From contig NZ_JAUSYL010000001.1 in NCBI RefSeq assembly GCF_030816895.1, forward strand, positions 248,001 to 312,000: a stretch of DNA of 64,000 bases. Reading direction: 5' to 3'. Shown in pieces: positions 1 to 8,129 of the stretch. Numbering within the stretch: the stretch's first letter is position 1; each line of letters starts with the position of its first letter. The stretch comes from Clavibacter sp. B3I6 (GTDB lineage Bacteria; Actinomycetota; Actinomycetes; Actinomycetales; Microbacteriaceae). The notes under the pieces are model-generated. The model did no database searches. It saw only the letters and a list, made by a program, of their open reading frames with translations, and was not told the origin of the DNA. A program made the translations under genes and the position numbers.

Positions 1-388
1 GGCCGAGCGGCTGAACCGCAACCACATCGCGCCGGTCGTCCTCCTCACCGCCTTCAGCCAGAAGGAGCTCGTCGAGCGCGCGGGCGAGGCGGGTGCGCTG
101 GCCTACGTCGTCAAGCCGTTCACGCCCAACGACCTCCTGCCGGCGATCGAGATCGCGCTGGCCCGCTACGCCCAGATCATCACGCTCGAGGCCGAGGTGT
201 CCGACCTCGTCGAGCGCTTCGAGACGCGCAAGCTCGTCGACCGGGCCAAGGGCCTGCTCAACGAGAAGATGGGGCTCACCGAGCCCGAGGCGTTCCGCTG
301 GATCCAGAAGGCGTCCATGGACCGCCGCCTCACCATGCACGACGTGGCCCAGGCCATCATCGAGCAGCTGAGCGCCAAGAAGCCCTAG
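1..388 (+). CDS. pdtaR: ANTAR-domain response regulator, C-terminal part (PdtaR-like)
   Basis: The gene enters from the left edge and is read in the frame starting at base 2, leaving about 128 residues. What remains is the end of a CheY-like receiver domain (LTAFSQKE and the KPF lysine motif) joined to a complete ANTAR domain with the segment LVDRAKGLLNEKMGLTE. ANTAR proteins bind two-hexaloop RNA motifs and act as antiterminators. The receiver-ANTAR arrangement matches mycobacterial PdtaR (Rv1626), partner of the kinase PdtaS. The phospho-acceptor aspartate lies outside the window. Placing it just upstream of polA agrees with its usual actinobacterial location. The family is clear; the orthology is inferred. 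Confidence 0.85.
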   Translation, partial: AERLNRNHIAPVVLLTAFSQKELVERAGEAGALAYVVKPFTPNDLLPAIEIALARYAQIITLEAEVSDLVERFETRKLVDRAKGLLNEKMGLTEPEAFRWIQKASMDRRLTMHDVAQAIIEQLSAKKP

Positions 389-391
389 CCG

Positions 392-435
392 CCGCGGCGT
401 CACGCGGGCCGTCGCGCGGCGTGCCCACGCCGCGG
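392..435. terminator. Hairpin between convergent pdtaR and thioesterase genes
   Basis: Perfect 9-bp inverted repeat (CCGCGGCGT at 392-400, ACGCCGCGG at 427-435) in the short gap between two convergent genes. It has no U-tract, as is common in high-GC actinobacteria. It could serve both strands. Confidence 0.4.
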
Positions 436-442
436 ATCGTCC

Positions 443-877
443 TCAGCGTCGTGAGCGCTCGCGGATGATGTTCGTGATGCGCACGGTGGAGAGCCGCCGT
501 CCCTCGTCGTCGGTCAGCACGATCTCGTGCGTCGTCAGCGTGCCGCCGAGGTGGATCGCCGTGCAGGTGCCGGTCACCGTGCCGGACGACGCGCTCCGCG
601 TGTGGCTGGCGTTGAGCTCGATGCCGAAGGCCACGCGATCGGGCCCCGCGTGCACGTTCGCGGCCATGGATCCGAGCGACTCCGCGAGCACGACGTAGGC
701 GCCGCCGTGCACGACGCCGTAGGGCTGCGTGTTGCCCTCGGCCGGCATGGTGGCGACCGCCCGCTCGGGGCTGAGCTCCTGGAAGACGATGCCCATCTTC
801 TCGGCGAGCGCGCCCACGTCCTGGGGCTGCCGGAGCCGGCGGTCCGGCGTCTCGTCCTCCGGTGCGGGCTGGGTCAT
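443..877 (-). CDS. PaaI-family hotdog-fold thioesterase
   Basis: A 144-residue hotdog-fold protein with the typical GVVHGGAYVVLAES segment (HGG at residues 57-59), as in PaaI/YdiI-type acyl-CoA thioesterases. It should hydrolyse a small aromatic or acyl-CoA in the cytoplasm, but the substrate cannot be told from sequence. The ATG at 877 follows a good GGAGGA ribosome site. It is divergent from polA and convergent with the pdtaR-like gene, a neighbourhood often conserved in actinobacteria. Length is normal for the family. Confidence 0.85.
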   Translation of the reverse strand: MTQPAPEDETPDRRLRQPQDVGALAEKMGIVFQELSPERAVATMPAEGNTQPYGVVHGGAYVVLAESLGSMAANVHAGPDRVAFGIELNASHTRSASSGTVTGTCTAIHLGGTLTTHEIVLTDDEGRRLSTVRITNIIRERSRR

Positions 878-918
878 GGGGATCCTCCGAGGCCGGGTCC
901 GAGGTCGGGAGCCCTCGA

Positions 919-930
919 TAGGCTGGACCC
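919..930 (+). promoter_or_regulatory. Leaderless -10 element for polA
   Basis: TAGGCT at 919-924 ends 6 nt before the polA GTG at 931, the spacing expected if transcription starts on the start codon. There is no Shine-Dalgarno sequence. The same layout recurs at many genes in this window. Confidence 0.55.
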
Positions 931-3615
931 GTGCCGAACACGGAAAAGCCTACCCTCCTCGTCATCGACGGCCATTCCCTCGCGTTCCGGGCCTTCTACG
1001 CCCTGCCGGCGGAGAGCTTCCAGAACCGCGAGGGGCAGCACACGAACGCCGTGCACGGATTCATCGCGATGCTCATCAACCTCCTGCAGAAGGAGAAGCC
1101 CACGCACGTCGGCGTCGCGTTCGACATCTCGCGCTTCTCGTTCCGCACGCGCGAGTACCCGGAGTACAAGGGCACGCGCGGCGAGACGCCGGCGGAGTTC
1201 ACCGGCCAGGTGCCGCTGCTCGAGCGCGCGCTCAAGACCATGAACATCCCCACCCTCACCAAGGAGGACCACGAGGCGGACGACATCCTCGCGACGCTCG
1301 CCACGCAGGGTCGCGAGCAGGGCTTCCGGGTGCTGGTCGTCTCGGGCGACCGCGACGCCATCCAGCTCGTCAACGACGACGTCACGCTGCTCTACCCGTC
1401 GACGCAGGGCGTCTCGCAGCTCACCCGCTACGACGCCGAGAAGGTGTTCGAGAAGTACGGCGTGCAGCCCGAGATGTACCCGGACATCGCCGCGCTCGTG
1501 GGGGAGACGAGCGACAACCTCATCGGCGTCGACAAGGTCGGGCCGAAGACCGCGGTGAAGTGGCTGAACCAGTTCGGCTCGCTCGACGCGGTCATCGAGC
1601 ACCGCGACGAGATCACCGGCAAGGTCGGCGACAACCTGCGGGCGCAGTACGAGAACGTCCTCCGCAACCGCCGCCTCAACCGCCTCCTCACGGACGTGGA
1701 GCTGCCCCTCGGTCCGGCGGACCTCGAGCGCAAGCCCATCGACGAGCCCGCGCTCCGCGAGGTGTTCGCGGTGCTCGAGTTCAAGCAGCTGCTCGAGCGG
1801 GTGCTGAAGCTCGAGGGATCCGGTGCCTCCGCGTCGAGCGAGGGCACGCCCGTCGGCGCGCTCGAGCAGGAGCCGTCCACGGCGCCCGCCGCACCGAAGG
1901 CGCAGCAGCTCCTCGACGAGGAGCTGGAGAAGTGGATCCGCACGCAGAGCGCCGCCTCGCCGCACGGCCTCGGCCTCACGGTCGAGACGCAGGACGGGAA
2001 GCCCGTCGGGTTCGGCCTCGCGAGCGCGACCGAGGCGGTCACCCTGCCGTGGCAGGAGGGCCGCGCCGACTACGCGCCCTTCGAGCGGTGGCTCGCGAGC
2101 GACGCGCCCAAGATCATGTCGGACGCCAAGGTGCAGGTGAAGGCCGTGCGCCGCGCCGGCCTCGCGTTCTCCGGCCTCGCCTTCGACGTGCTGGTCGCCG
2201 GCTGGCTCCTGCGGCCGGGGTTCACCGACAAGACGCTCGCCGCGCTCGTCAGCCGCTACCTCCTCGAGGACCTGCCCGAGCCCGACGCCAACCAGCTCGT
2301 GCCCGAGACCGAGGCGCTCACCGCGCCCGTCGAGGCCTGGTACACGCTGCGCGTCGAGCACGCGCTCCGCGAGGTGCTCGACGAGCGGACCCTCGGGGTC
2401 CTCGTCGACATCGAGATGCCCACGCTCCTCGTCCTCGTCGAGATGGAGCTGCGCGGCGTCGCGACCGACCGGGCGGGGCTCGCCGAGCTGTCGGCGCAGC
2501 TGCTGGAGCGCATCACCGACCTCGCCGACCGCGCCTTCGCGGAGATCGGCAAGGAGATCAACCTCGGCTCGCCCAAGCAGCTGCAGGAGGTCCTCTTCGA
2601 CCAGCTCGGCATGCCGAAGACGCGCGCCAACAAGACGGGCTTCTCCACGGACGCGGGCGCCCTCGCCGACCTGCAGGCGTCGAACCCCCACCCGTTCCTC
2701 GACCTGCTCCTCGAGCACCGCGACGCGAGCAAGCTGCGCCAGATCATCCAGACGCTCGAGCGCGGCATCGGCGACGACGAGCGGATCCACACCACGTACG
2801 TGCAGACCGGCACGACCACCGGCCGCATCTCCTCCAACGACCCGAACCTGCAGAACATCCCCGTCCGCACCGAGGAGGGCCGGCGCATCCGCAGCGCCAT
2901 CCGCGTGGGCGAGGGGTACGAGACGCTCCTCACCGCCGACTACTCGCAGATCGAGATGCGGATCATGGCGCACCTGTCGGGCGACGAGGGCCTCATCGAG
3001 GCGTTCGCAGCGGGGGAGGACCTGCACCGGTTCGTCGGCTCCCGGATCTTCGGCGTCGACCCGGCCGACGTGAGCCCCGAGATGCGCACCAAGGTCAAGG
3101 CCATGAGCTACGGCCTCGCGTACGGGCTGAGCGCGTTCGGGCTGTCGAAGCAGCTGCGCATCCCGTCGTCCGAGGCGAAGCAGCTCATGACCGACTACTT
3201 CGCGCGCTTCGGCTCCGTGCGCGACTACCTGCGCCAGGTCGTGGAGGAGGCGCGCGCGGCCGGGTACACCGAGACCATCTTCGGCCGCCGCCGCCCGTTC
3301 CCCGACCTCACTAGCCCCAACCGCGTGCTCCGCGACAACGCCGAGCGCGCCGCCCTCAACGCGCCCATCCAGGGGTCGGCCGCCGACATCATGAAGATCG
3401 CGATGATCCGCATCGAGGCCGACATGCGCGAGCGCGGCATGGCCTCGCGCATGCTCCTGCAGGTGCACGACGAGCTCATCCTCGAGGCCGCCGCGGGCGA
3501 GTGGGACGCGCTCGAGGAGATCGTCACCGACCGCATGGCGCACGCGGCCGACCTCCGGGTGCCGCTCGAGGTCCAGGTGGGCCGCGGCGACTCGTGGGCC
3601 GCCGCCGCCCACTGA
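931..3615 (+). CDS. polA: DNA polymerase I
   Basis: 894-residue family A DNA polymerase used in repair and Okazaki-fragment processing. Residues 1-300 form the 5' nuclease (VIDGHSLAFRAFYAL at the N-terminus, then SGDRDAIQLV and a helix-hairpin-helix GVDKVGPKTAVKWL). The middle domain keeps the 3'-5' exonuclease fold but lacks the acidic metal ligands: its first motif reads LTVETQDG instead of a DxE motif. Proofreading is therefore probably lost, as in other actinobacterial PolA proteins. The polymerase domain has motif A DYSQIEMR (D670), the O-helix region and motif C QVHDELILE (D847). The GTG at 931 is chosen because the protein alignment starts there and a -10 element sits just upstream. 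Confidence 0.97.
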   Translation: MPNTEKPTLLVIDGHSLAFRAFYALPAESFQNREGQHTNAVHGFIAMLINLLQKEKPTHVGVAFDISRFSFRTREYPEYKGTRGETPAEFTGQVPLLERALKTMNIPTLTKEDHEADDILATLATQGREQGFRVLVVSGDRDAIQLVNDDVTLLYPSTQGVSQLTRYDAEKVFEKYGVQPEMYPDIAALVGETSDNLIGVDKVGPKTAVKWLNQFGSLDAVIEHRDEITGKVGDNLRAQYENVLRNRRLNRLLTDVELPLGPADLERKPIDEPALREVFAVLEFKQLLERVLKLEGSGASASSEGTPVGALEQEPSTAPAAPKAQQLLDEELEKWIRTQSAASPHGLGLTVETQDGKPVGFGLASATEAVTLPWQEGRADYAPFERWLASDAPKIMSDAKVQVKAVRRAGLAFSGLAFDVLVAGWLLRPGFTDKTLAALVSRYLLEDLPEPDANQLVPETEALTAPVEAWYTLRVEHALREVLDERTLGVLVDIEMPTLLVLVEMELRGVATDRAGLAELSAQLLERITDLADRAFAEIGKEINLGSPKQLQEVLFDQLGMPKTRANKTGFSTDAGALADLQASNPHPFLDLLLEHRDASKLRQIIQTLERGIGDDERIHTTYVQTGTTTGRISSNDPNLQNIPVRTEEGRRIRSAIRVGEGYETLLTADYSQIEMRIMAHLSGDEGLIEAFAAGEDLHRFVGSRIFGVDPADVSPEMRTKVKAMSYGLAYGLSAFGLSKQLRIPSSEAKQLMTDYFARFGSVRDYLRQVVEEARAAGYTETIFGRRRPFPDLTSPNRVLRDNAERAALNAPIQGSAADIMKIAMIRIEADMRERGMASRMLLQVHDELILEAAAGEWDALEEIVTDRMAHAADLRVPLEVQVGRGDSWAAAAH

Positions 3616-3664
3616 CCGGCGCCGCACGGCCCCCATCCACCCCCAGCACGAGGAGCACCAGCGC

Positions 3665-4123
3665 ATGACGGACGCACGACTCTCGGACCTCCTCGCGGAC
3701 GGGTCCATCCGGCTCGACGCACGCGCCGCCGACCGCGAGGCCGCCATCCGGCAGGCCGGCGAGGCGCTCGTCGCGTCCGGCGCCGTGCAGCCCGGCTACG
3801 TGGACGCCATGGTCGAGCGCGAGCGCTCGGTGTCCACCTTCGTCGGCGAGGGCGTCGCCGTGCCGCACGGCTCGTTCGCCGCGGGGCGCGACCTCGTGAC
3901 GGCGGATGCGATCAGCGTCCTGCGCCTCCCCGACGGCGTGGACTGGGACGGGCACGACGTCCGCATCGTCATCGGCATCGCGGCCACCGGCGGCGGCCAC
4001 ATCGCCCTGCTGTCGCGTCTCGCGGAGATCCTGCTCGACCCCGTGCGGGCCGAGCAGCTGCGCGGCGCCACCGATCCCGCGACCGTCCGGGCGCTCCTGG
4101 GAGCCGGTACGGTCGAGGGATGA
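3665..4123 (+). CDS. PTS EIIA component, mannitol/fructose type (orphan)
   Basis: 152-residue cytoplasmic EIIA domain of the sugar phosphotransferase system, mannitol/fructose class. The segment VAVPHGSF contains the expected phosphorylatable histidine (H68), followed later by IVIGIAATGGGHIALL. It would accept phosphate from HPr and pass it to an EIIB. No EIIB, EIIC, HPr or sugar dehydrogenase gene lies nearby, so it may serve a distant permease or a regulatory role. A GAGGAG ribosome site precedes the ATG. The stop overlaps the next gene's start (ATGA), suggesting co-transcription. Confidence 0.85.
   Translation: MTDARLSDLLADGSIRLDARAADREAAIRQAGEALVASGAVQPGYVDAMVERERSVSTFVGEGVAVPHGSFAAGRDLVTADAISVLRLPDGVDWDGHDVRIVIGIAATGGGHIALLSRLAEILLDPVRAEQLRGATDPATVRALLGAGTVEG
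4108..4119 (+). promoter_or_regulatory. Possible internal leaderless promoter for the DUF885 gene
   Basis: TACGGT at 4108-4113 lies 6 nt before the ATG at 4120, inside the last codons of the EIIA gene. The spacing matches the leaderless pattern, but the hexamer is within coding sequence and could be chance. Confidence 0.25.
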
Positions 4124-5799
4124 CGACGACGCCGAAGGCACCCCGACCGCAGACGGACATCGACCGCATCGCCGAGGGGTGGATCGACGCCTCGCTCGAC
4201 CTGCACCCCGAGGAGCGGGTGTACCTCGGCCGTCCGGGGCGCGAGGGGGAGTACGGCGACCACTCGCCCGCGGGCCACGCCGCGCACGCGGAGGCGGCGC
4301 GCCGGGTCATCCGGCAGCTGGACCGGGCGACGCCCGTCGACGCGGTGGACGAGGTCACGCGCATGGACCTCGCGCGCGAGCTCCAGCTCGACGTCGAGAT
4401 GCACGACGCCGGCGTCCACCTCTCCGACCTCAACGTCATCGCGTCGCCCGCGCAGGGCATCCGCGACGTCTTCGACATCTCGCCCACCGCCACCGAGGGC
4501 GACTGGGAGCACCTCGCCACCCGCCTCGGCAACGTCGCGGGCGCGGTCGACGGCTACATCGAGACGCTGCGCGAGGGCGTGCGCCGCGGCCAGACGCCGG
4601 CCAGGCGCCAGGTCCGCGAGGTGCTCGGACAGGTCGAGCGCCAGGCGGCGCCCGACGGCTTCTTCCGCTCCTTCGCCGAGGACGCCCGCCCCGACTCCGG
4701 CGAGCTGCCCGCCGCGCTCCGCCGGGACCTCGGCGCACGCGCCGAGGAGGCCCGCGCCGCCTACGAGCGCCTCGCCGGGTTCCTCGGCTCGGAGCTGGAG
4801 CCCGCCGGCCGCGAGGCGGACGCCGTGGGCCGCGAGCAGTACGCGCTCCGGTCGCGCTCCTTCCTCGGCGCCGAGGTCGACCTCGACGAGACGTACGAGT
4901 GGGGCGTCGGCGAGCTGGCGCGCATGACGGAGGAGCAGGAGTCCATCGCCCGCGAGATCCTCCCCGGCGCGAGCGTGCTCGAGGCCATCGCGCACCTCGA
5001 CGGTGACGCGTCCCGCAAGCTCCACGGCACGGACGCCCTCCGAGCCTGGATGCAGGAGACGAGCGACCGCGCGGTCGAGGAGCTGGGCCGCACGCACTTC
5101 GACATCCCCGAGGAGATCCGCGCGCTCGAGTGCATGATCGCCCCCACGCAGGAGGGCGGCATCTACTACTCCGGCCCCGCGGACGACTTCAGCCGGCCGG
5201 GCCGCATGTGGTGGTCGGTGCCCGAGGGCGTGACCGAGTTCGACACGTGGCGCGAGCTGACCACGGTGTACCACGAGGGCGTCCCGGGCCACCACCTGCA
5301 GATCGCCCAGGCCACCTACAACAAGGCCGAGCTCAACACCTGGCGCCGCTTCGCCGGCACGTCCGGCCACGCGGAGGGCTGGGCGCTCTACGCCGAGCGC
5401 CTCATGCAGGAGCTCGGCTACCTCGACGACCCGGCCGACCGCCTCGGCATGCTCGACGGCCAGCGCATGCGGGCCGCCCGCGTCGTGCTCGACATCGGCG
5501 TGCACCTCGGCAAGCGCGTGCCCGACGGCGACGCCGTCTGGGACGCCGCGTACGCGTTCGACTTCATGGGCCGCAACGTGAACATGGACCCGTCGTTCGT
5601 GCGCTTCGAGGTCAACCGCTACCTCGGCTGGCCGGGCCAGGCCCCGTCCTACAAGGTGGGCCAGCGCATCTGGGAGGACCTCCGCGACGAGACGCGCCGC
5701 CGGGAGGGCGCCGCGTTCGACGTCCGCGAGTTCCACCGCCGCGCGCTCGACGTCGGCGGCGTCGGCCTCGACACCCTGCGCGCCGCGGTCCTCCGCTGA
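4120..5799 (+). CDS. DUF885 family protein, probable metallopeptidase
   Basis: 559-residue DUF885 protein. The family is predicted to be zinc-dependent peptidases related to oligopeptidase/M3-like folds. The key motif HEGVPGHH lies near residues 385-392 in the context TTVYHEGVPGHHLQIAQ. A conserved glutamate follows at about residue 418 in GHAEGWALYAERLM, which would be the third metal ligand. No signal peptide or membrane helix is seen, so it should be cytoplasmic. Its substrate is unknown. It overlaps the EIIA stop by four bases and may be translationally coupled to it. Confidence 0.85.
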   Translation: MTTTPKAPRPQTDIDRIAEGWIDASLDLHPEERVYLGRPGREGEYGDHSPAGHAAHAEAARRVIRQLDRATPVDAVDEVTRMDLARELQLDVEMHDAGVHLSDLNVIASPAQGIRDVFDISPTATEGDWEHLATRLGNVAGAVDGYIETLREGVRRGQTPARRQVREVLGQVERQAAPDGFFRSFAEDARPDSGELPAALRRDLGARAEEARAAYERLAGFLGSELEPAGREADAVGREQYALRSRSFLGAEVDLDETYEWGVGELARMTEEQESIAREILPGASVLEAIAHLDGDASRKLHGTDALRAWMQETSDRAVEELGRTHFDIPEEIRALECMIAPTQEGGIYYSGPADDFSRPGRMWWSVPEGVTEFDTWRELTTVYHEGVPGHHLQIAQATYNKAELNTWRRFAGTSGHAEGWALYAERLMQELGYLDDPADRLGMLDGQRMRAARVVLDIGVHLGKRVPDGDAVWDAAYAFDFMGRNVNMDPSFVRFEVNRYLGWPGQAPSYKVGQRIWEDLRDETRRREGAAFDVREFHRRALDVGGVGLDTLRAAVLR

Positions 5800-5825
5800 T
5801 CCCCGTCCCGGCCCGTGCGGCGCGG

Positions 5826-5855
5826 TTGTCGCGCCCCCCGGGCCGGGTCTAAGAT
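5826..5855 (+). promoter_or_regulatory. Promoter upstream of rpsA
   Basis: TTGTCG (5826-5831) and TAAGAT (5850-5855) are separated by 18 bp, a reasonable housekeeping sigma-factor promoter. Transcription would start near 5862, giving a leader of about 100 nt before rpsA. Confidence 0.5.
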
Positions 5856-5860
5856 CGACT

Positions 5861-5876
5861 GTCGCAGTTCTGCGAC
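5861..5876 (+). promoter_or_regulatory. Perfect dyad at the rpsA transcription start
   Basis: GTCGCAG-TT-CTGCGAC is a perfect 7-bp inverted repeat with a 2-nt centre at the predicted start of the rpsA transcript. It could be a protein operator on DNA or, with a strained loop, a 5' hairpin in the mRNA. S1 autoregulates through its leader in other bacteria, but whether this dyad takes part is inference. Confidence 0.35.
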
Positions 5877-5960
5877 GACCCATCCGTCCGCCGCTCGACC
5901 GGTACCCGCGCGGGTCCGCGCCAGCGGCCTTATTCATGCCCATCCTGGAGCACTAACTAC

Positions 5961-7415
5961 ATGACAATCGCAACGACCGACAAGGCGCCCAAGCAGGTCG
6001 CGATCAACGACATCGGATCTGCTGAGGACTTCCTCGCCGCGGTCGAGAAGACACTGAAGTTCTTCAACGACGGGGACCTCATCGAGGGCACCGTCGTGAA
6101 GATCGATCGGGACGAGGTCCTGATCGACGTCGGCTACAAGACCGAGGGCGTCATCCCCTCGCGTGAGCTGTCCATCAAGCACGACGTCGACCCCACGGAG
6201 GTCGTCAAGGTCGGCGACACCGTCGAGGCCCTCGTCCTCCAGAAGGAGGACAAGGAAGGCCGTCTGATCCTGTCGAAGAAGCGCGCGCAGTACGAGCGTG
6301 CGTGGGGCGACGTGGAGAAGATCAAGGAGTCCGACGGCGTCGTCACCGGCACCGTCATCGAGGTCGTCAAGGGCGGCCTCATCGTGGACATCGGCCTCCG
6401 CGGCTTCCTCCCGGCCTCGCTCATCGAGCTGCGCCGCGTCCGCGACCTCACGCCGTACCTCGGCCAGGAGATCGAGGCGAAGATCCTCGAGCTCGACAAG
6501 AACCGCAACAACGTGGTCCTGTCGCGCCGTGCGCTCCTCGAGCAGACGCAGTCCGAGAGCCGCAGCACGTTCCTCAACAACCTCCAGAAGGGCCAGGTCC
6601 GCAAGGGCGTGGTCTCCTCGATCGTCAACTTCGGTGCGTTCGTGGACCTGGGCGGCGTCGACGGCCTCGTGCACGTCTCCGAGCTCAGCTGGAAGCACAT
6701 CGAGCACGCCAGCGAGGTCGTCGAGGTGGGCCAGGAGGTGACCGTCGAGATCCTCGAGGTCGACCTGGACCGCGAGCGCGTCTCGCTGTCGCTCAAGGCG
6801 ACGCAGGAGGACCCGTGGCAGGTCTTCGCCCGCACGCACGCCATCGGCCAGGTCGCGCCCGGCAAGGTCACCAAGCTGGTGCCGTTCGGTGCGTTCGTCC
6901 GCGTGGCCGAGGGCATCGAGGGCCTCGTGCACATCTCGGAGCTCTCCGGCAAGCACGTCGAGCTCGCGGAGCAGGTCGTGTCCGTCGGCGACGAGGTGTT
7001 CGTCAAGGTCATCGACATCGACCTCGAGCGTCGCCGCATCTCGCTGAGCCTCAAGCAGGCCAACGACGGAGTCGACCCCGAGGGCACCGAGTTCGACCCC
7101 GCCCTCTACGGCATGCTCACCGAGTACGACGACCAGGGGAACTACAAGTACCCCGAGGGCTTCGACCCGGAGACCAACGAGTGGAAGGAGGGCTTCGAGG
7201 CCCAGCGCGAGACCTGGGAGCAGCAGTACGCCGCCGCTCAGGCCCGCTGGGAGGCCCACAAGAAGCAGGTCGCGGCAGCAGCCGAGGCCGAGGCGGCCGA
7301 CACGGGCATCACGTCCGCCGGTCCCGGCTTCACGAGCGACTCGACGGGCGCCGGCACGCTGGCGGACGACGAGAGCCTCGCCGCCCTGCGCGAGAAGCTG
7401 TCCAGCTCGAAGTAG
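5961..7415 (+). CDS. rpsA: 30S ribosomal protein S1
   Basis: 484-residue S1 protein with four S1 RNA-binding repeats at roughly residues 35-105, 120-190, 208-278 and 295-365 (for example GTVVKIDRDEVLIDVGYKTEGVIP and GAFVDLGGVDGLVHVSELSWKH). This is followed by a flexible acidic tail. Four repeats is the usual actinobacterial form, against six in E. coli. It binds mRNA leaders on the small subunit. The ATG at 5961 follows a weak GGAG. A hairpin terminator follows the gene. Confidence 0.97.
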   Translation: MTIATTDKAPKQVAINDIGSAEDFLAAVEKTLKFFNDGDLIEGTVVKIDRDEVLIDVGYKTEGVIPSRELSIKHDVDPTEVVKVGDTVEALVLQKEDKEGRLILSKKRAQYERAWGDVEKIKESDGVVTGTVIEVVKGGLIVDIGLRGFLPASLIELRRVRDLTPYLGQEIEAKILELDKNRNNVVLSRRALLEQTQSESRSTFLNNLQKGQVRKGVVSSIVNFGAFVDLGGVDGLVHVSELSWKHIEHASEVVEVGQEVTVEILEVDLDRERVSLSLKATQEDPWQVFARTHAIGQVAPGKVTKLVPFGAFVRVAEGIEGLVHISELSGKHVELAEQVVSVGDEVFVKVIDIDLERRRISLSLKQANDGVDPEGTEFDPALYGMLTEYDDQGNYKYPEGFDPETNEWKEGFEAQRETWEQQYAAAQARWEAHKKQVAAAAEAEAADTGITSAGPGFTSDSTGAGTLADDESLAALREKLSSSK

Positions 7416-7430
7416 TCCCACCCGCACCAC

Positions 7431-7472
7431 GACGAGGCGGCTCTCCCTTCCGGGAGGGCCGCCTCCGTCGTC
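7431..7472 (+). terminator. Terminator after rpsA
   Basis: Long hairpin: AGGCGGC (7435-7441) pairs with GCCGCCT (7458-7464), continued inward by TCTCCC/GGGAGG around a TTCC loop. It lies 16 nt after the rpsA stop. Confidence 0.7.
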
Positions 7473-7491
7473 CCCGGGGAGGCTCCCCGCC

Positions 7492-7503
7492 TAGGCTGGA
7501 TCC
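7492..7503 (+). promoter_or_regulatory. Leaderless -10 element for coaE
   Basis: TAGGCT at 7492-7497 followed by 6 nt and then ATG at 7504. The sequence and spacing are the same as at polA. Confidence 0.55.
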
Positions 7504-8119
7504 ATGCGGGTGATCGGACTGACGGGCGGCATCGCCGCGGGCAAGACGGTGGTGGCCGACCGGCTGGCGGAGCTCGGGGCGGTGCGCATCGACGCCGACC
7601 GGCTCGCCCGCGAGGTCGTCGAGCCCGGCACGCCGGCGCTGGCGCAGATCGCGCGGTCCTTCGGCCCCGGGGTGATCGCCGCCGACGGCACGCTCGACCG
7701 CCCGGCCCTCGGGGCGATCGTGTTCCAGGATCCGGATGCCCGTCGCGACCTCGAGGCCATCACGCACCCCGCCGTCCGCGCCCTCTCGGCGCGCCGGATG
7801 GCCGAGGCCGGGGAGGCGGATCCCGACGCGGTCGTCGTCTACGACATCCCTCTCCTCGTCGAGTCCGGCCGCGTCGACGAGTTCGAGAGGATCGTCGTGG
7901 TCCACGCTCCGCGCGAGGAGCGGATCCGCCGTCTGATGGAGCTCCGCGGCATGGCCCGCGAGGAGGCCGAGCGCCGCATCGCGTCGCAGGCGCGCGGACG
8001 AGGACCGGCTCCAGGTCGCCGACGACGTCATCGACTCGGGGGAGTCCCTCGCGAGCACGCTCGCGCAGACGGATCGGCTCTGGGCGAACCTGTCCGGCGG
8101 TGTCGGAGGCCGCTCGTAG
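7504..8119 (+). CDS. coaE: Dephospho-CoA kinase, interrupted by a 1-base frameshift
   Basis: CoaE phosphorylates dephospho-CoA in the last step of CoA synthesis. The N-terminal part has the P-loop GLTGGIAAGKTVVADRL and the DADRLAREVV segment. The reading frame breaks near base 7996. Removing one G from the GG at 7996-7997 restores the expected continuation (RDEDRLQVADDVIDSGESL) to a TAG at 8117-8119, giving about 204 residues, normal for CoaE. CoaE is essential, so the extra base is most likely a sequencing or assembly error rather than a real mutation. Its stop codon overlaps the -10 element of uvrB. Confidence 0.85.
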
Positions 8120-8129
8120 ACTCGGAGGC
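8117..8129 (+). promoter_or_regulatory. Leaderless -10 element for uvrB, overlapping the coaE stop
   Basis: TAGACT at 8117-8122 is 7 nt before the uvrB ATG at 8130. Its first three bases are the TAG stop codon of the repaired coaE frame. GGAGG at 8124-8128 is too close to the ATG to be a good ribosome site. Confidence 0.5.
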
